Origin: Streptomyces canus
GTDB lineage: Bacteria; Actinomycetota; Actinomycetes; Streptomycetales; Streptomycetaceae
NCBI RefSeq assembly: GCF_041435015.1
Contig: NZ_CP107989.1
Location: 1,860,001-1,924,000, forward strand
Direction: 5' to 3'
DNA: 64,000 nt
The first letter of the stretch is position 1. Each line of letters starts with the position of its first letter. Positions 56,352 to 64,000 of this stretch are shown one piece after another. The notes beneath the pieces are model-generated. The model saw nothing but the letters and a program-made list of their open reading frames with translations. It was not told the origin of the DNA and ran no database searches. Position numbers and translations under genes: made by a program.

Positions 56352-57266
56352 TCAGGCCCGAGGTGTCTCGCGGGCCGTGTCCTCGCGGTCCGTGTCCAGC
56401 AGGGCGAGCACGAGGCGGGCCGTCTCGGTGGGTGTGTTCCCGACCTTGACGCCGACCGCCTCCAGCGCCGCCTTCTTCGCCTGCGCGGTGCCCGCCGAAC
56501 CGGACACGATGGCGCCCGCGTGGCCCATGGTCCTGCCCTCGGGCGCGGTGAATCCGGCGATGTAGCCGACGACGGGCTTGGTGACGTGCTCATGGATGTA
56601 CGTGGCCGCCCGCTCCTCGGCGTCCCCGCCGATCTCCCCGATGAGGACGATCAGTTCGGTGTCGGGGTCGTCCTGGAAGGCCGCGAGGCAGTCGATGTGG
56701 GTGGTGCCGACGACGGGGTCTCCGCCGATGCCGACACAGGTGGAGAAGCCGATGTCGCGCAGCTCGTACATGAGTTGGTAGGTGAGCGTGCCCGACTTGG
56801 ACACCAGACCGACTCGGCCGGAGCGGGTGATGTCCGCGGGGATGATGCCCGCGTTGGACTGGCCGGGGGTGATCAGGCCGGGGCAGTTGGGGCCGACGAT
56901 CCGTGTTCCCTTCTTCTTCGCGTACGAGGTGAAGGCGACGGAGTCGTGGACGGGGATGCCTTCCGTGATGACGACGACCAGTCCGATTCCCGCGTCGGCG
57001 GCCTCGACAACCGCCGCTTTGGCGAAGGCGGGTGGTACGAACACGACGGTGACGTCGGCTCCGGTTGCCCGCATGGCGTCGGCGACCGAGCCGAAGACGG
57101 GGACGAGACGGTCGTCGAAGTCGACCGTCTGGCCGGCCTTGCGCGGGTTGACGCCGCCGACCACGTTGGTGCCCGCCGCGAGCATGCGCCGGGTGTGTTT
57201 CATGCCCTCGCCGCCGGTCATGCCCTGGACGAGGACCCTGGACTCCTTGGTCAGGAAGATGGCCAT
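56352..57266 (-). CDS. sucD: Succinate-CoA ligase alpha subunit
   Basis: A 304-residue CoA-binding subunit. The phospho-accepting His is in [13 protein letters not shown] near residue 248; the CoA site has [14 protein letters not shown] and the central block [10 protein letters not shown]. It runs with SucC: succinate + ATP + CoA to succinyl-CoA. It ends near residue 304 with a short acidic tail. Set in the oxalate island, it would recycle succinyl-CoA as CoA donor for the Frc-like proteins. Confidence 0.92.
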   Translation of the reverse strand: MAIFLTKESRVLVQGMTGGEGMKHTRRMLAAGTNVVGGVNPRKAGQTVDFDDRLVPVFGSVADAMRATGADVTVVFVPPAFAKAAVVEAADAGIGLVVVITEGIPVHDSVAFTSYAKKKGTRIVGPNCPGLITPGQSNAGIIPADITRSGRVGLVSKSGTLTYQLMYELRDIGFSTCVGIGGDPVVGTTHIDCLAAFQDDPDTELIVLIGEIGGDAEERAATYIHEHVTKPVVGYIAGFTAPEGRTMGHAGAIVSGSAGTAQAKKAALEAVGVKVGNTPTETARLVLALLDTDREDTARETPRA

Positions 57267-57277
57267 GTCCCGCTCCT

Positions 57278-58408
57278 TCAACTGGCTGTGGCGAGTTCGG
57301 CGGCACGGCGGGCGGCGCCGTCCATGGTCGTGGCCTGCTGGACCAGGGGGTGGGCGTGCCCGTCGAGGACGGCCCGGCCGCGGGCGGCGTTGTTGCCGTC
57401 GAGGCGTACGACGAGCGGCTTGGTGAGCCGGACCTCGTCCAGGGCCCGGACGATGCCGGCGGCGACCGCGTCGCAGGCGGTGATGCCGCCGAAGACGTTG
57501 ACGAACACGGACTTCACCGCCGGGTCCGACAGGATGACCCCCAGTCCGTCGGCCATGACCTGGGCCGAGGCACCGCCGCCGATGTCGAGGAAGTTGGCGG
57601 GACGGGCTCCGCAGCCGGCGACCACGTCGAGGGTCGACATGACCAGGCCGGCGCCGTTGCCGATGACGCCGACCTCGCCGTCGAGCTTGACGTAGTTGAG
57701 GCCCTTCGCGGCGGCGGCCGCCTCCAGCGGATCGTCGTACACGATGCTCTCGGTACTCCAACGGGCCTGCCGGAAACGGGCGTTGTCGTCGAGGGTGACC
57801 TTGCCGTCGAGGGCGAGGATGTGCCCCTGGCGGGTGCGGACGAGCGGGTTGACCTCGACGAGGACCGCGTCCTGGCGGACCAGTACCTCCCACAGCCGTA
57901 CGAGAACGTCGACGGTCTGCGGTGGCAGTCCGGCCGCCTCGGCGATCTCGCCCGCCTTCGCCGAGGTGACACCTTCGGCGGGGTCGATGTGGATACGGGC
58001 GACCGCCTCCGGGCGGGCCGCGGCGACCTCCTCTATGTCCATGCCGCCCTCCGCCGAGGCGATGGCCAGGAACCGGCCCGCGGCCCGGTCGAGAACGTAG
58101 GCGACGTAGAACTCGGTCTCGATGTCGACGGGTTGGGCCAGCATGACCTCGCCGACCGTGTGTCCCTTGATGTCCATGCCGAGGATCCGGCGTGCCGCCC
58201 GCTCGGCCTCGGCCGGATCGGCGGCGAGCCGGACACCGCCCACCTTGCCCCGGCCTCCGGTTTTGACCTGCGCCTTGACGACGACGCTGCCGCCGAGCCG
58301 GCGGGCGATCGCACGGGCTGCCTGGGGTGAGTCGGTGACCTCCGCCCTGGGCACCGGGATCCCGCGTTCTTCGAAAAGCCCCCGGGCTTCGTGCTCGTAC
58401 AGGTCCAT
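57278..58408 (-). CDS. sucC: Succinate-CoA ligase beta subunit
   Basis: A 376-residue ATP-grasp subunit beginning [12 protein letters not shown]. Conserved [18 protein letters not shown] (ATP lid), EVNPLVRT and [11 protein letters not shown] are present. It is slightly shorter than the housekeeping form and lies 11 bp upstream of sucD. It heads the operon sucC-sucD-aldDH-frc2 and is divergent from frc3, with the shared operator between. Confidence 0.92.
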   Translation of the reverse strand: MDLYEHEARGLFEERGIPVPRAEVTDSPQAARAIARRLGGSVVVKAQVKTGGRGKVGGVRLAADPAEAERAARRILGMDIKGHTVGEVMLAQPVDIETEFYVAYVLDRAAGRFLAIASAEGGMDIEEVAAARPEAVARIHIDPAEGVTSAKAGEIAEAAGLPPQTVDVLVRLWEVLVRQDAVLVEVNPLVRTRQGHILALDGKVTLDDNARFRQARWSTESIVYDDPLEAAAAAKGLNYVKLDGEVGVIGNGAGLVMSTLDVVAGCGARPANFLDIGGGASAQVMADGLGVILSDPAVKSVFVNVFGGITACDAVAAGIVRALDEVRLTKPLVVRLDGNNAARGRAVLDGHAHPLVQQATTMDGAARRAAELATAS

Positions 58409-58493
58409 GCTTGGGCTCCCGTCTCAAAGTGCACGACTCAAAAGTGCTGCACGCCCCCTGGACATCACCCATCGGATGCGGGATAACAATCTT

Positions 58494-58517
58494 CATACAG
58501 TATTCGTCGACTGTATG
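58494..58517. promoter_or_regulatory. GntR-type operator, site 6 (sucC / frc3)
   Basis: CATACAG-N10-CTGTATG: perfect 7-bp half-sites with a longer gap than in other sites (10 against 4). It may represent two overlapping half-operators. It lies in the divergent region, 86 bases from sucC and 32 from frc3. Confidence 0.7.
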
Positions 58518-58548
58518 CAATGTGCCAAGCATGGCCGTGAGGTGATCC

Positions 58549-59781
58549 GTGACGACGTTGGCTCTTGATGGTGTGCGGGTGCTGGATATGACGCATGTGC
58601 AGTCGGGTCCGTCGGCGACGCAGTTGCTGGCGTGGCTGGGGGCGGATGTGGTGAAGGTGGAGGCGCCGGGCGGGGACATCACGCGCCGGCAGCTGCGGGA
58701 TGTCCCGGACGCGGACTCGCTGTATTTCACGATGCTCAACTGCAACAAGCGCAGTATCACGCTGAACACCAAGACCGGGCGGGGGCAGCAGATCCTGACC
58801 GCGCTGATCCGGGGTGCGGATGTGTTGGTGGAGAACTTCGCGCCGGGTGCGGTGGAGCGGATGGGGTTCTCCTGGGAGCGGATCAGGGAGATCAACCCGC
58901 GGATCGTGTATGCCTCGATCAAGGGTTTCGGGGACGGCCCCTACACCAACTTCAAGGCGTATGAGGTGGTCGCGCAGGCGATGGGCGGGTCGATGGCCAC
59001 CACCGGTTTCGAGGACGGGCCGCCGCTGGCGACCGGTGCGCAGATCGGTGACTCCGGGACCGGGATCCACGCGGTCGCGGGCATCCTGGCCGCGCTGCTG
59101 CAGCGCGAGAAAACGGGCAGGGGCCAGCGGGTGAACGTGGCGATGCAGCACGCGGTGCTGAACCTGTGCCGGGTCAAACTCCGCGACCAGCAGCGCCTGG
59201 CACACGGCCCGCTGACGGAGTACCCCAACGACGACTTCACCGACGAAGTGCCGCGTTCGGGCAACGCGTCGGGGGGCGGGCAGCCCGGCTGGGCCGTGCG
59301 GTGCGCGCCGGGCGGGCCGAACGACTACGTGTACGTCATCGTCCAGCCGCAAGGCTGGCAGCCGCTGTCCGCGCTGATCGGCCGGCCCGAACTCGCCGAA
59401 GACCCCGAGTGGGCCACCCCCGAGGCCCGCCTGCCCAAGCTGGCCAAGATGTTCCAGCTGATCGAGGAATGGACCGCGACCCTGCCCAAATGGCAGGTCC
59501 TGGAACAACTCAACCGCCACAACATCCCGTGCGGGCCGATCCTGTCCCCGAAAGAGATCATCGAGGACCCTTCCCTCGCCGACAACGACATGATCGTCGA
59601 AGTCGGACACCCCCAGCGCGGCACCTTCACCACCGTCGGCAACCCCCTCAAACTCTCCGACTCCCCCACCACCATCACCACCCCACCCCTCCTCGGCCAG
59701 CACAACGAAGAGATCTACATCAACGAACTCGGACTCAGCGACGAGGAGTTGCGTCTGCTCAGGTCGGGCGGGGTGATCTGA
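58549..59781 (+). CDS. CaiB/BaiF CoA-transferase, frc copy 3
   Basis: A 410-residue near twin of copy 2, with GTG start (MTTLALDG). Differences: one added N-terminal Thr, Asn for Asp at PYTNFK, Asp for Glu at FTDEVP, and the tail RLLRSGGVI for PQLKEQGVI. The nucleophile in [10 protein letters not shown] and loop SGGGQPGW are the same. It leads the two OFA transporters by 174 bp on the same strand, giving an uptake-plus-activation unit. Confidence 0.9.
   Translation: MTTLALDGVRVLDMTHVQSGPSATQLLAWLGADVVKVEAPGGDITRRQLRDVPDADSLYFTMLNCNKRSITLNTKTGRGQQILTALIRGADVLVENFAPGAVERMGFSWERIREINPRIVYASIKGFGDGPYTNFKAYEVVAQAMGGSMATTGFEDGPPLATGAQIGDSGTGIHAVAGILAALLQREKTGRGQRVNVAMQHAVLNLCRVKLRDQQRLAHGPLTEYPNDDFTDEVPRSGNASGGGQPGWAVRCAPGGPNDYVYVIVQPQGWQPLSALIGRPELAEDPEWATPEARLPKLAKMFQLIEEWTATLPKWQVLEQLNRHNIPCGPILSPKEIIEDPSLADNDMIVEVGHPQRGTFTTVGNPLKLSDSPTTITTPPLLGQHNEEIYINELGLSDEELRLLRSGGVI
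58555..59752. repeat. Right arm of the 1198-bp inverted repeat (frc3)
   Basis: Partner of 53418-54615. Same length and no indels seen. Confidence 0.9.
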
Positions 59782-59842
59782 CGTGGTGAACAGGAGCCAC
59801 ATCCCGGGGCCCTTGGGCGGTGGTCCATGACGTGAATGAGCA

Positions 59843-59877
59843 CGGGGTCCTGCGGCGGTGCGCGTCGGCGGACCCCG
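59843..59877 (+). terminator. Possible hairpin between frc3 and the OFA genes
   Basis: CGGGGTCC-N19-GGACCCCG, an 8-bp stem with a long loop. It could be a weak terminator or attenuator that lowers transporter expression relative to frc3. Confidence 0.35.
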
Positions 59878-59955
59878 GGGATCCGTGCGCGCACGAAAGG
59901 AATTTGGACAGGGGGCGCTGGCCAGATCTTTCGACGCAAGGAGTGCTTGAAGACT

Positions 59956-61347
59956 ATGACAACTGTCGACTATTCGTCGTCCGCCGCCTTCAGGGAGGTG
60001 ACGGACCGCAACGGCCGCGTGTACCGGATCGGCGAGACAGACCGGCACATCATGGGACGGCCACGATGGACCATGGTGCTCTTCCCGTGGATGGGCATGC
60101 TGGGCATCAGTTCCTCGGAGTACGCGTTCACGTCGGCCGAGGACACACTGCACGAGGCGCATCTGTGGAGCAGTGGGCACATCTTCTGGCTGATGGGCGT
60201 CTGGGTGTTCTTCCAGGCGGCCGTGGCCTTCCCGGCCGGGCAGTTGCGGGAGAGCGGAAAGCTCCCGGCCCGCTACGCGATGATGCTCGGCGCGGTGGGC
60301 ACCATCCTCGGCTACATCTCGCTGGCGTTCGCGCCGAACGTGATCGTCGCCTACCTGGGCTTCGGCGTGTGCAGCGGTATCGGCGCCGGTCTGGTCTACG
60401 CGACCTGCGTGAACATGGTCGGCAAGTGGTTCCCGGAGCGCAAGGGCGGCAAGACCGGCATGGTCAACGGCGGTTTCGCCTATGGCTCGGTGCCCTTCGT
60501 CTTCCTGTTCACCTCGTACATGGACCTGAGCAACTACCGGGGCGTCCTGGTGACGGTGGGCCTCGTCTGCTGTGCCGTGGTGGCGTTCGCGGGCTGGTTC
60601 TTCAAGGACCCGCCGAAGAACTGGTGGCCCCCGCACGTCGACCCGCTCCGGCAGACCGACGACCCGAAGATCCGGCGGGCGCTGGAGAAGAACCCGCCGG
60701 CCGTCAAGCAGTACACCCCGAAGGAAGCGGCGCGTACGCCCGTCCTGTGGATGATGTGGTTCTGCCTGCTGTGCACGGCCGGGATCAACATCTTCGGCAT
60801 CGCCTTCCAGGTGCCGTTCGGCAAGGACATGGGCTTCGCGGGCGGGATCGTGGCCACAGCGATGTCGCTGAAGGCGATCGTCAACGGCACCGGGCGCGGG
60901 GTGATCGGCTGGATCTCCGACAAGTTCGGCCGGCGCAACACGCTGATCATCGTGTGTCTGGTGCTGGGCACCGCGCAGTTCGGTGTGCTGGTCTCGGGCC
61001 AGATGGGCAGCATGCCGTTCTTCCTCTTCTGCTCCATGGTCTCCGGCTTCGGCGGCGGCGCGATCTTCCCGCTGTTCGCCGCGATGACGGCCGACTACTT
61101 CGGTGAGAACAACAACGCCTCCAACTACGGCATGGTCTACAGCTCGAAGCTCATCTCGGGCCTCGTGGGCTCCGGTGTCGGCTCGATCGTGGTCGGCGCC
61201 TGGGACTACCAGGGCGCGTTCGTCCTGGCCGGCTCCATCGGCCTGGCGTCCGCGGTCCTCGCGCTGTTCCTGAAGGCGCCCGGCAGGCCCCGGACCAGCC
61301 GTCGGACCGTACCCAACCCGCAACCGCTCGGCGAGGAAATGGCCTGA
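59956..61347 (+). CDS. OFA family MFS transporter 1 (oxalate/formate antiporter-like)
   Basis: A 463-residue, 12-helix transporter. OFA signatures are visible: LGFGVCSGIGAGLVYATCVNMVGKWFPERKGGKTGMVNGGF and SGFGGGAIFPLFAAMTADYFGENN, the latter in helix 11. A cytosolic loop ends FFKDPPKNWWPP. The N-terminal DRNGRVYRIGETDRHIMG stretch is shared with transporter 2. It should import oxalate, perhaps in exchange for formate. Start at ATG 59956 after AAGGAG. Confidence 0.92.
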   Translation: MTTVDYSSSAAFREVTDRNGRVYRIGETDRHIMGRPRWTMVLFPWMGMLGISSSEYAFTSAEDTLHEAHLWSSGHIFWLMGVWVFFQAAVAFPAGQLRESGKLPARYAMMLGAVGTILGYISLAFAPNVIVAYLGFGVCSGIGAGLVYATCVNMVGKWFPERKGGKTGMVNGGFAYGSVPFVFLFTSYMDLSNYRGVLVTVGLVCCAVVAFAGWFFKDPPKNWWPPHVDPLRQTDDPKIRRALEKNPPAVKQYTPKEAARTPVLWMMWFCLLCTAGINIFGIAFQVPFGKDMGFAGGIVATAMSLKAIVNGTGRGVIGWISDKFGRRNTLIIVCLVLGTAQFGVLVSGQMGSMPFFLFCSMVSGFGGGAIFPLFAAMTADYFGENNNASNYGMVYSSKLISGLVGSGVGSIVVGAWDYQGAFVLAGSIGLASAVLALFLKAPGRPRTSRRTVPNPQPLGEEMA

Positions 61348-61348
61348 C

Positions 61349-62764
61349 ATGACGGCAGATCCGTACGCAGCCCGCACCGAGACCGACAAGAGCGCACACT
61401 CCACCGCCGCACCACGTCCCTACCGAGAAGTGACCGACGCCAACGGCCGCGTCTACCGCATCGGCGAGACCGACCGGGACATCCTCGGCCACTCACGCAC
61501 ACTCATGGTGTATCTCCCCTGGATCACCATGATGGCCATCAGCGTCTTCGAGTACGCGTACGGCTCGGCCGAGGACACCCTGTCCCACGCCCACGGCTGG
61601 ACGCAGAGCAACACCTTCTGGATCCTCAGTGTCTGGGTCTTCTTCCAGGCCGGCATCGCCTTCCCGGCGGGCTGGCTGCGGGAGAAGGGCATCCTGACCG
61701 CCCGCAAGGCCATGTACATCGGCTCGGGCATGTGTCTGGTCGGGTTCCTCGCCCTGTCGCACCTCGACAACGTGCTGCTGGCGATCCTGGGCTTCGGCGT
61801 CGTCGGAGGTATCGGCGCCGGACTGGTCTACGCGACCTGCATCAACATGGTCGGCAAATGGTTCCCCGAACGCCGGGGGGCGAAGACCGGCTTCGTCAAC
61901 GGCGGCTTCGCGTACGGATCACTGCCCTTCATCTTCATCTTCAACTACGGCTTCGACACCGCGAACTACCACCGCGTGCTGGACCTCATCGGCGGCTACA
62001 TCCTGATCGTGGTCGTCGGGTGCGCGTTCTTCTTCAAGGACCCGCCGAAGAACTGGTGGCCCGCGAACATCGACCCGCTCACCCACGGCGGCAGCGAGAA
62101 GGGGGCCGGCGCTCTCGCCAAGAACCCTCCGGCGGTACGGCAGTACACGCCGAAGGAGGCCATAAGGACCGGCATGCTTCCCCTCATGTGGGTCGCCCTC
62201 GTCATGACCGCGGGGGTGTCGATCTTCGGGATCTCCTTCCAGGTCGACTATGCCAAGGACGTGGGTTTCGGCCCGCTGGTGGCGGCCTCCTCCATGGGTG
62301 TCATGGCGGTCATCAACGGCGTCGGGCGCGGGGTGGTGGGCTGGCTGTCCGACAAGTGGGGCCGTAAGTCCACGCTGGTGTTCGTGATCGTCGTGCTGGG
62401 TCTCGCCCAGTTCGGAGTGATCTGGGCGGGCGACATCAGGAGCGAGTCGCTGTTCCTGGTCTTCGCGTTCCTCTCCGGATTCGGCGGCGGCGCGTTCTAC
62501 CCGCTGTTCGCGGCGCTGACCCCCGACTACTTCGGGGAGAACTTCAACGCCTCCAACTACGGGCTGGTGTACAGCGGCAAGCTGATCAGCGGCCTGTTCG
62601 GCGGCGGCCTCGGCTCCATGGTCGTCGCGGCCTGGGGCTACGACGGGGCGTACGCCCTGGCCGGCGCCACCTCGATGGTCGCGGCGGCGATCGCCCTGCT
62701 GCTACGCCAGCCGGGACGGCCCCGGGGCGGCACCTCGGCACCGCAGCCGCAAACCGCGGTCTGA
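61349..62764 (+). CDS. OFA family MFS transporter 2
   Basis: A 471-residue paralogue, one base after transporter 1. It repeats the same landmarks (ETDRDILGHSR, GLVYATCINMVGKWFPERRGAKTG, FLSGFGGGAFYPLFAALTPDYFGENF), yet is clearly diverged, so the duplication is old. The two could form a pair with different affinity, or oxalate import and formate export. A strong terminator follows. Confidence 0.92.
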   Translation: MTADPYAARTETDKSAHSTAAPRPYREVTDANGRVYRIGETDRDILGHSRTLMVYLPWITMMAISVFEYAYGSAEDTLSHAHGWTQSNTFWILSVWVFFQAGIAFPAGWLREKGILTARKAMYIGSGMCLVGFLALSHLDNVLLAILGFGVVGGIGAGLVYATCINMVGKWFPERRGAKTGFVNGGFAYGSLPFIFIFNYGFDTANYHRVLDLIGGYILIVVVGCAFFFKDPPKNWWPANIDPLTHGGSEKGAGALAKNPPAVRQYTPKEAIRTGMLPLMWVALVMTAGVSIFGISFQVDYAKDVGFGPLVAASSMGVMAVINGVGRGVVGWLSDKWGRKSTLVFVIVVLGLAQFGVIWAGDIRSESLFLVFAFLSGFGGGAFYPLFAALTPDYFGENFNASNYGLVYSGKLISGLFGGGLGSMVVAAWGYDGAYALAGATSMVAAAIALLLRQPGRPRGGTSAPQPQTAV

Positions 62765-62780
62765 GCGGGGAAGTTCGGAC

Positions 62781-62832
62781 GGATCAGGCGGCCCTCCGCC
62801 TCGGCGCTCGCCGGGGTAGGGCCGCCTGATCC
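62781..62832 (+). terminator. Terminator after the OFA operon
   Basis: A perfect 15-bp stem GGATCAGGCGGCCCT / AGGGCCGCCTGATCC with a 22-base loop, 17 bases after the stop. Confidence 0.8.
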
Positions 62833-62839
62833 GATGGTT

Positions 62840-63113
62840 CGGTGCCCGGTGGCCCGCCCGCGGGGCCCAGAGGTTCAGCGGTCCGGAGGCGGGGAGGAGT
62901 CTCTTGCGGGGCTGCTGCCGGTGCTTCGGAGCAGCGGGGGTGCGGCTTTCGGCGGCCCGGCCGCGGTGCCCCGGCTGGTTGCAGGAGACCGTGCGGGTGA
63001 TCATGCGGCTGCCGGGGAGGCGTTTCGCGGGTGCGGCGCAGGTAGCCGTGGGTTTCCAGTTCCCGCAAGGCGGCGAGCGCGGCAGTGACCGCAAGCGAAA
63101 ACCGCTGGCCCGG
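62840..63113 (-). pseudogene. Remnant of a helix-turn-helix regulator
   Basis: The minus strand contains AALRELETHGYLRRTRE, a recognition-helix region of a common Streptomyces helix-turn-helix protein. After that the reading shifts frame and continues as GSRMITRTVSCNQPGHRG. The front half of the gene is missing. It is therefore a frameshifted fragment. Boundaries are approximate. Confidence 0.5.
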
Positions 63114-63119
63114 GTTGAG

Positions 63120-63385
63120 TTCGCTGCCTGGATGCCAGGCGGCCCGGCGGCCAGGCGGCCCGGCTGCCTGGATACCCGGCGCTGGACGGTCCGGCGGTCC
63201 GACGGCTTGGCGGTCCGGCGGCTCCGCGGCTTGACGGTCCGACAGCTCTGCGGCTTGAAAGTCCGGCAGCTCTGCGGCCTGACGGTCCGGCGGCTTGGCG
63301 GCCCGGCAGCCCGGCAGCCCGGCAGCCCGGCAGCAGCCTGTCGCCTCGCGGTCGCGGTCGCCGCCGCCGCCGCCGCCGCCGCGGA
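63120..63385. repeat. Tandem short repeats and GCC run
   Basis: Three 24-bp units of the form CGGTCCGRCAGCTCTGCGGCTTGA occupy 63211-63282, a partial unit follows, then several CCCGGCAG octamers at about 63302-63330 and a (GCC)n tract near 63358-63382. No gene is supported here. Confidence 0.85.
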
Positions 63386-63397
63386 CAGGATCGGACG

Positions 63398-64000
63398 CTA
63401 CTTCTCGCGGTCGTGGTACATCTTCCGCGTGTGTTCGGTGTGTTGGCGCATGACGGCGGTGGCGCGCTGCTCGTCGCGGTCGGCGATCGCGGCGATCAGT
63501 TCACGGTGTTCGATCCAGGACTGACGGCCACGCTGCCGGGCGATCGGCGTGTAATACCAGCGCACCCGACGATCCACCTGCCCCGCCAACTCCGCCAGAA
63601 CCGCGTTACCCGCCAACTCCATGATCGTCGCGTGCAGACGGGCGTTCAACGCCACCGCGGCATCCACATCGTCCGCCGCGACCGCACTCTCACCCTGCGC
63701 ACACAGCTCCTCCAGCACCGCGACACCAGCCTTGCCCGCATTCGCCGCCGCCAGCCGCGCCGCCTCGGCCTCCAACAACGTCCGCACCGTGAGAAGCTGA
63801 TCAGCCTCCTCATCCGTCGGCTCATGCACAAACGCACCCTGCGCAGGCCGCAAGTCCACCCAACCCTCGGTGTTCAACCGCTGCAAAGCCTCACGCACCG
63901 GCTGCCGCGACACCCCCAGATGCCCGGCCAACTCACTCTCCACCAGATGCTGACCCGGCTGCAGAGCACGAGTCGTGATCAGTTCGAGCAACGCCCCATA
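63398..64000 (-). CDS. FCD-type GntR regulator 3, 5' end outside window
   Basis: The visible 200 residues cover most of the DNA-binding domain and the full FCD domain. LAGHLGVSRQPVREALQRLN matches gntR1 and gntR2 almost exactly; the FCD part has NARLHATIMELAGNAVLAEL and EHRELIAAIADRD. The start and promoter lie beyond the right edge. It is the third regulator of this type in 14 kb and probably binds the same operator. Confidence 0.92.
   Translation of the reverse strand, partial: YGALLELITTRALQPGQHLVESELAGHLGVSRQPVREALQRLNTEGWVDLRPAQGAFVHEPTDEEADQLLTVRTLLEAEAARLAAANAGKAGVAVLEELCAQGESAVAADDVDAAVALNARLHATIMELAGNAVLAELAGQVDRRVRWYYTPIARQRGRQSWIEHRELIAAIADRDEQRATAVMRQHTEHTRKMYHDREK

Noticed and set aside
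58465..61404. 979-codon minus-strand open frame opposite frc3 and the first OFA transporter
   Set aside because: It is antisense to two well-recognised genes, has no family features and reflects third-position GC bias.

Overview
The window looks like part of a Streptomyces chromosome. G+C is very high, start and stop codons often overlap (ATGA/GTGA coupling), many families are actinobacterial (OpcA, SCO5389-like protein, FCD-type GntR regulators), and the zwf-opcA-pgi-gnd block next to a second GTP cyclohydrolase II resembles the SCO6655-SCO6661 neighbourhood of S. coelicolor. The left edge cuts zwf; the right edge cuts a GntR regulator.

Layout. 1-5.4 kb: oxidative pentose-phosphate operon (zwf, opcA, pgi, gndA, phosphatase). 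5.5-16.5 kb: a pentapeptide-like membrane protein, a shikimate/quinate module (dehydrogenase, TetR, transporter), small enzymes, and an amino-acid catabolic operon whose upstream ornithine cyclodeaminase gene is ruined. 16.5-24 kb: a candidate uncharacterised pathway. It has a RibA paralogue with Met at the residue that makes such enzymes stop at the formylated pyrimidine, a divergent creatininase-family hydrolase, a QueD/PTPS-like protein, a glycosyltransferase, a methyltransferase, a flippase-like membrane protein, a medium-chain dehydrogenase and a CDP-alcohol phosphatidyltransferase. 24-30.5 kb: a truncated peptide/metal ABC uptake operon divergent from a CooC/MinD-like ATPase gene. 30.5-33.4 kb: a helicase remnant and a DUF262/HNH defence nuclease. 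33.5-37.1 kb: an EF-G paralogue, a serine hydrolase and tRNA-Leu(GAG).

37.3-64 kb is a large oxalate/formate catabolic island. Two OFA-family transporters import oxalate. Oxalyl-CoA is formed by an AAE3-like synthetase or by three CaiB-type CoA-transferases, and is decarboxylated by Oxc. Formate is oxidised by a four-subunit NAD-dependent formate dehydrogenase. A beta-carbonic anhydrase can hydrate the CO2. SucC/SucD and an aldehyde dehydrogenase probably link the pathway to succinyl-CoA supply and to glyoxylate. Three FCD-GntR regulators with almost the same recognition helix, a LysR regulator and a PAS-only protein sit in the island. A shared palindrome (core ATACAG-N4-CTGTAT and variants) occurs at six promoters, which points to one regulon. 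Two frc copies form 1198-bp inverted repeats around the aldDH-sucD-sucC segment, and a 241-bp tandem array follows the oxalyl-CoA synthetase gene.
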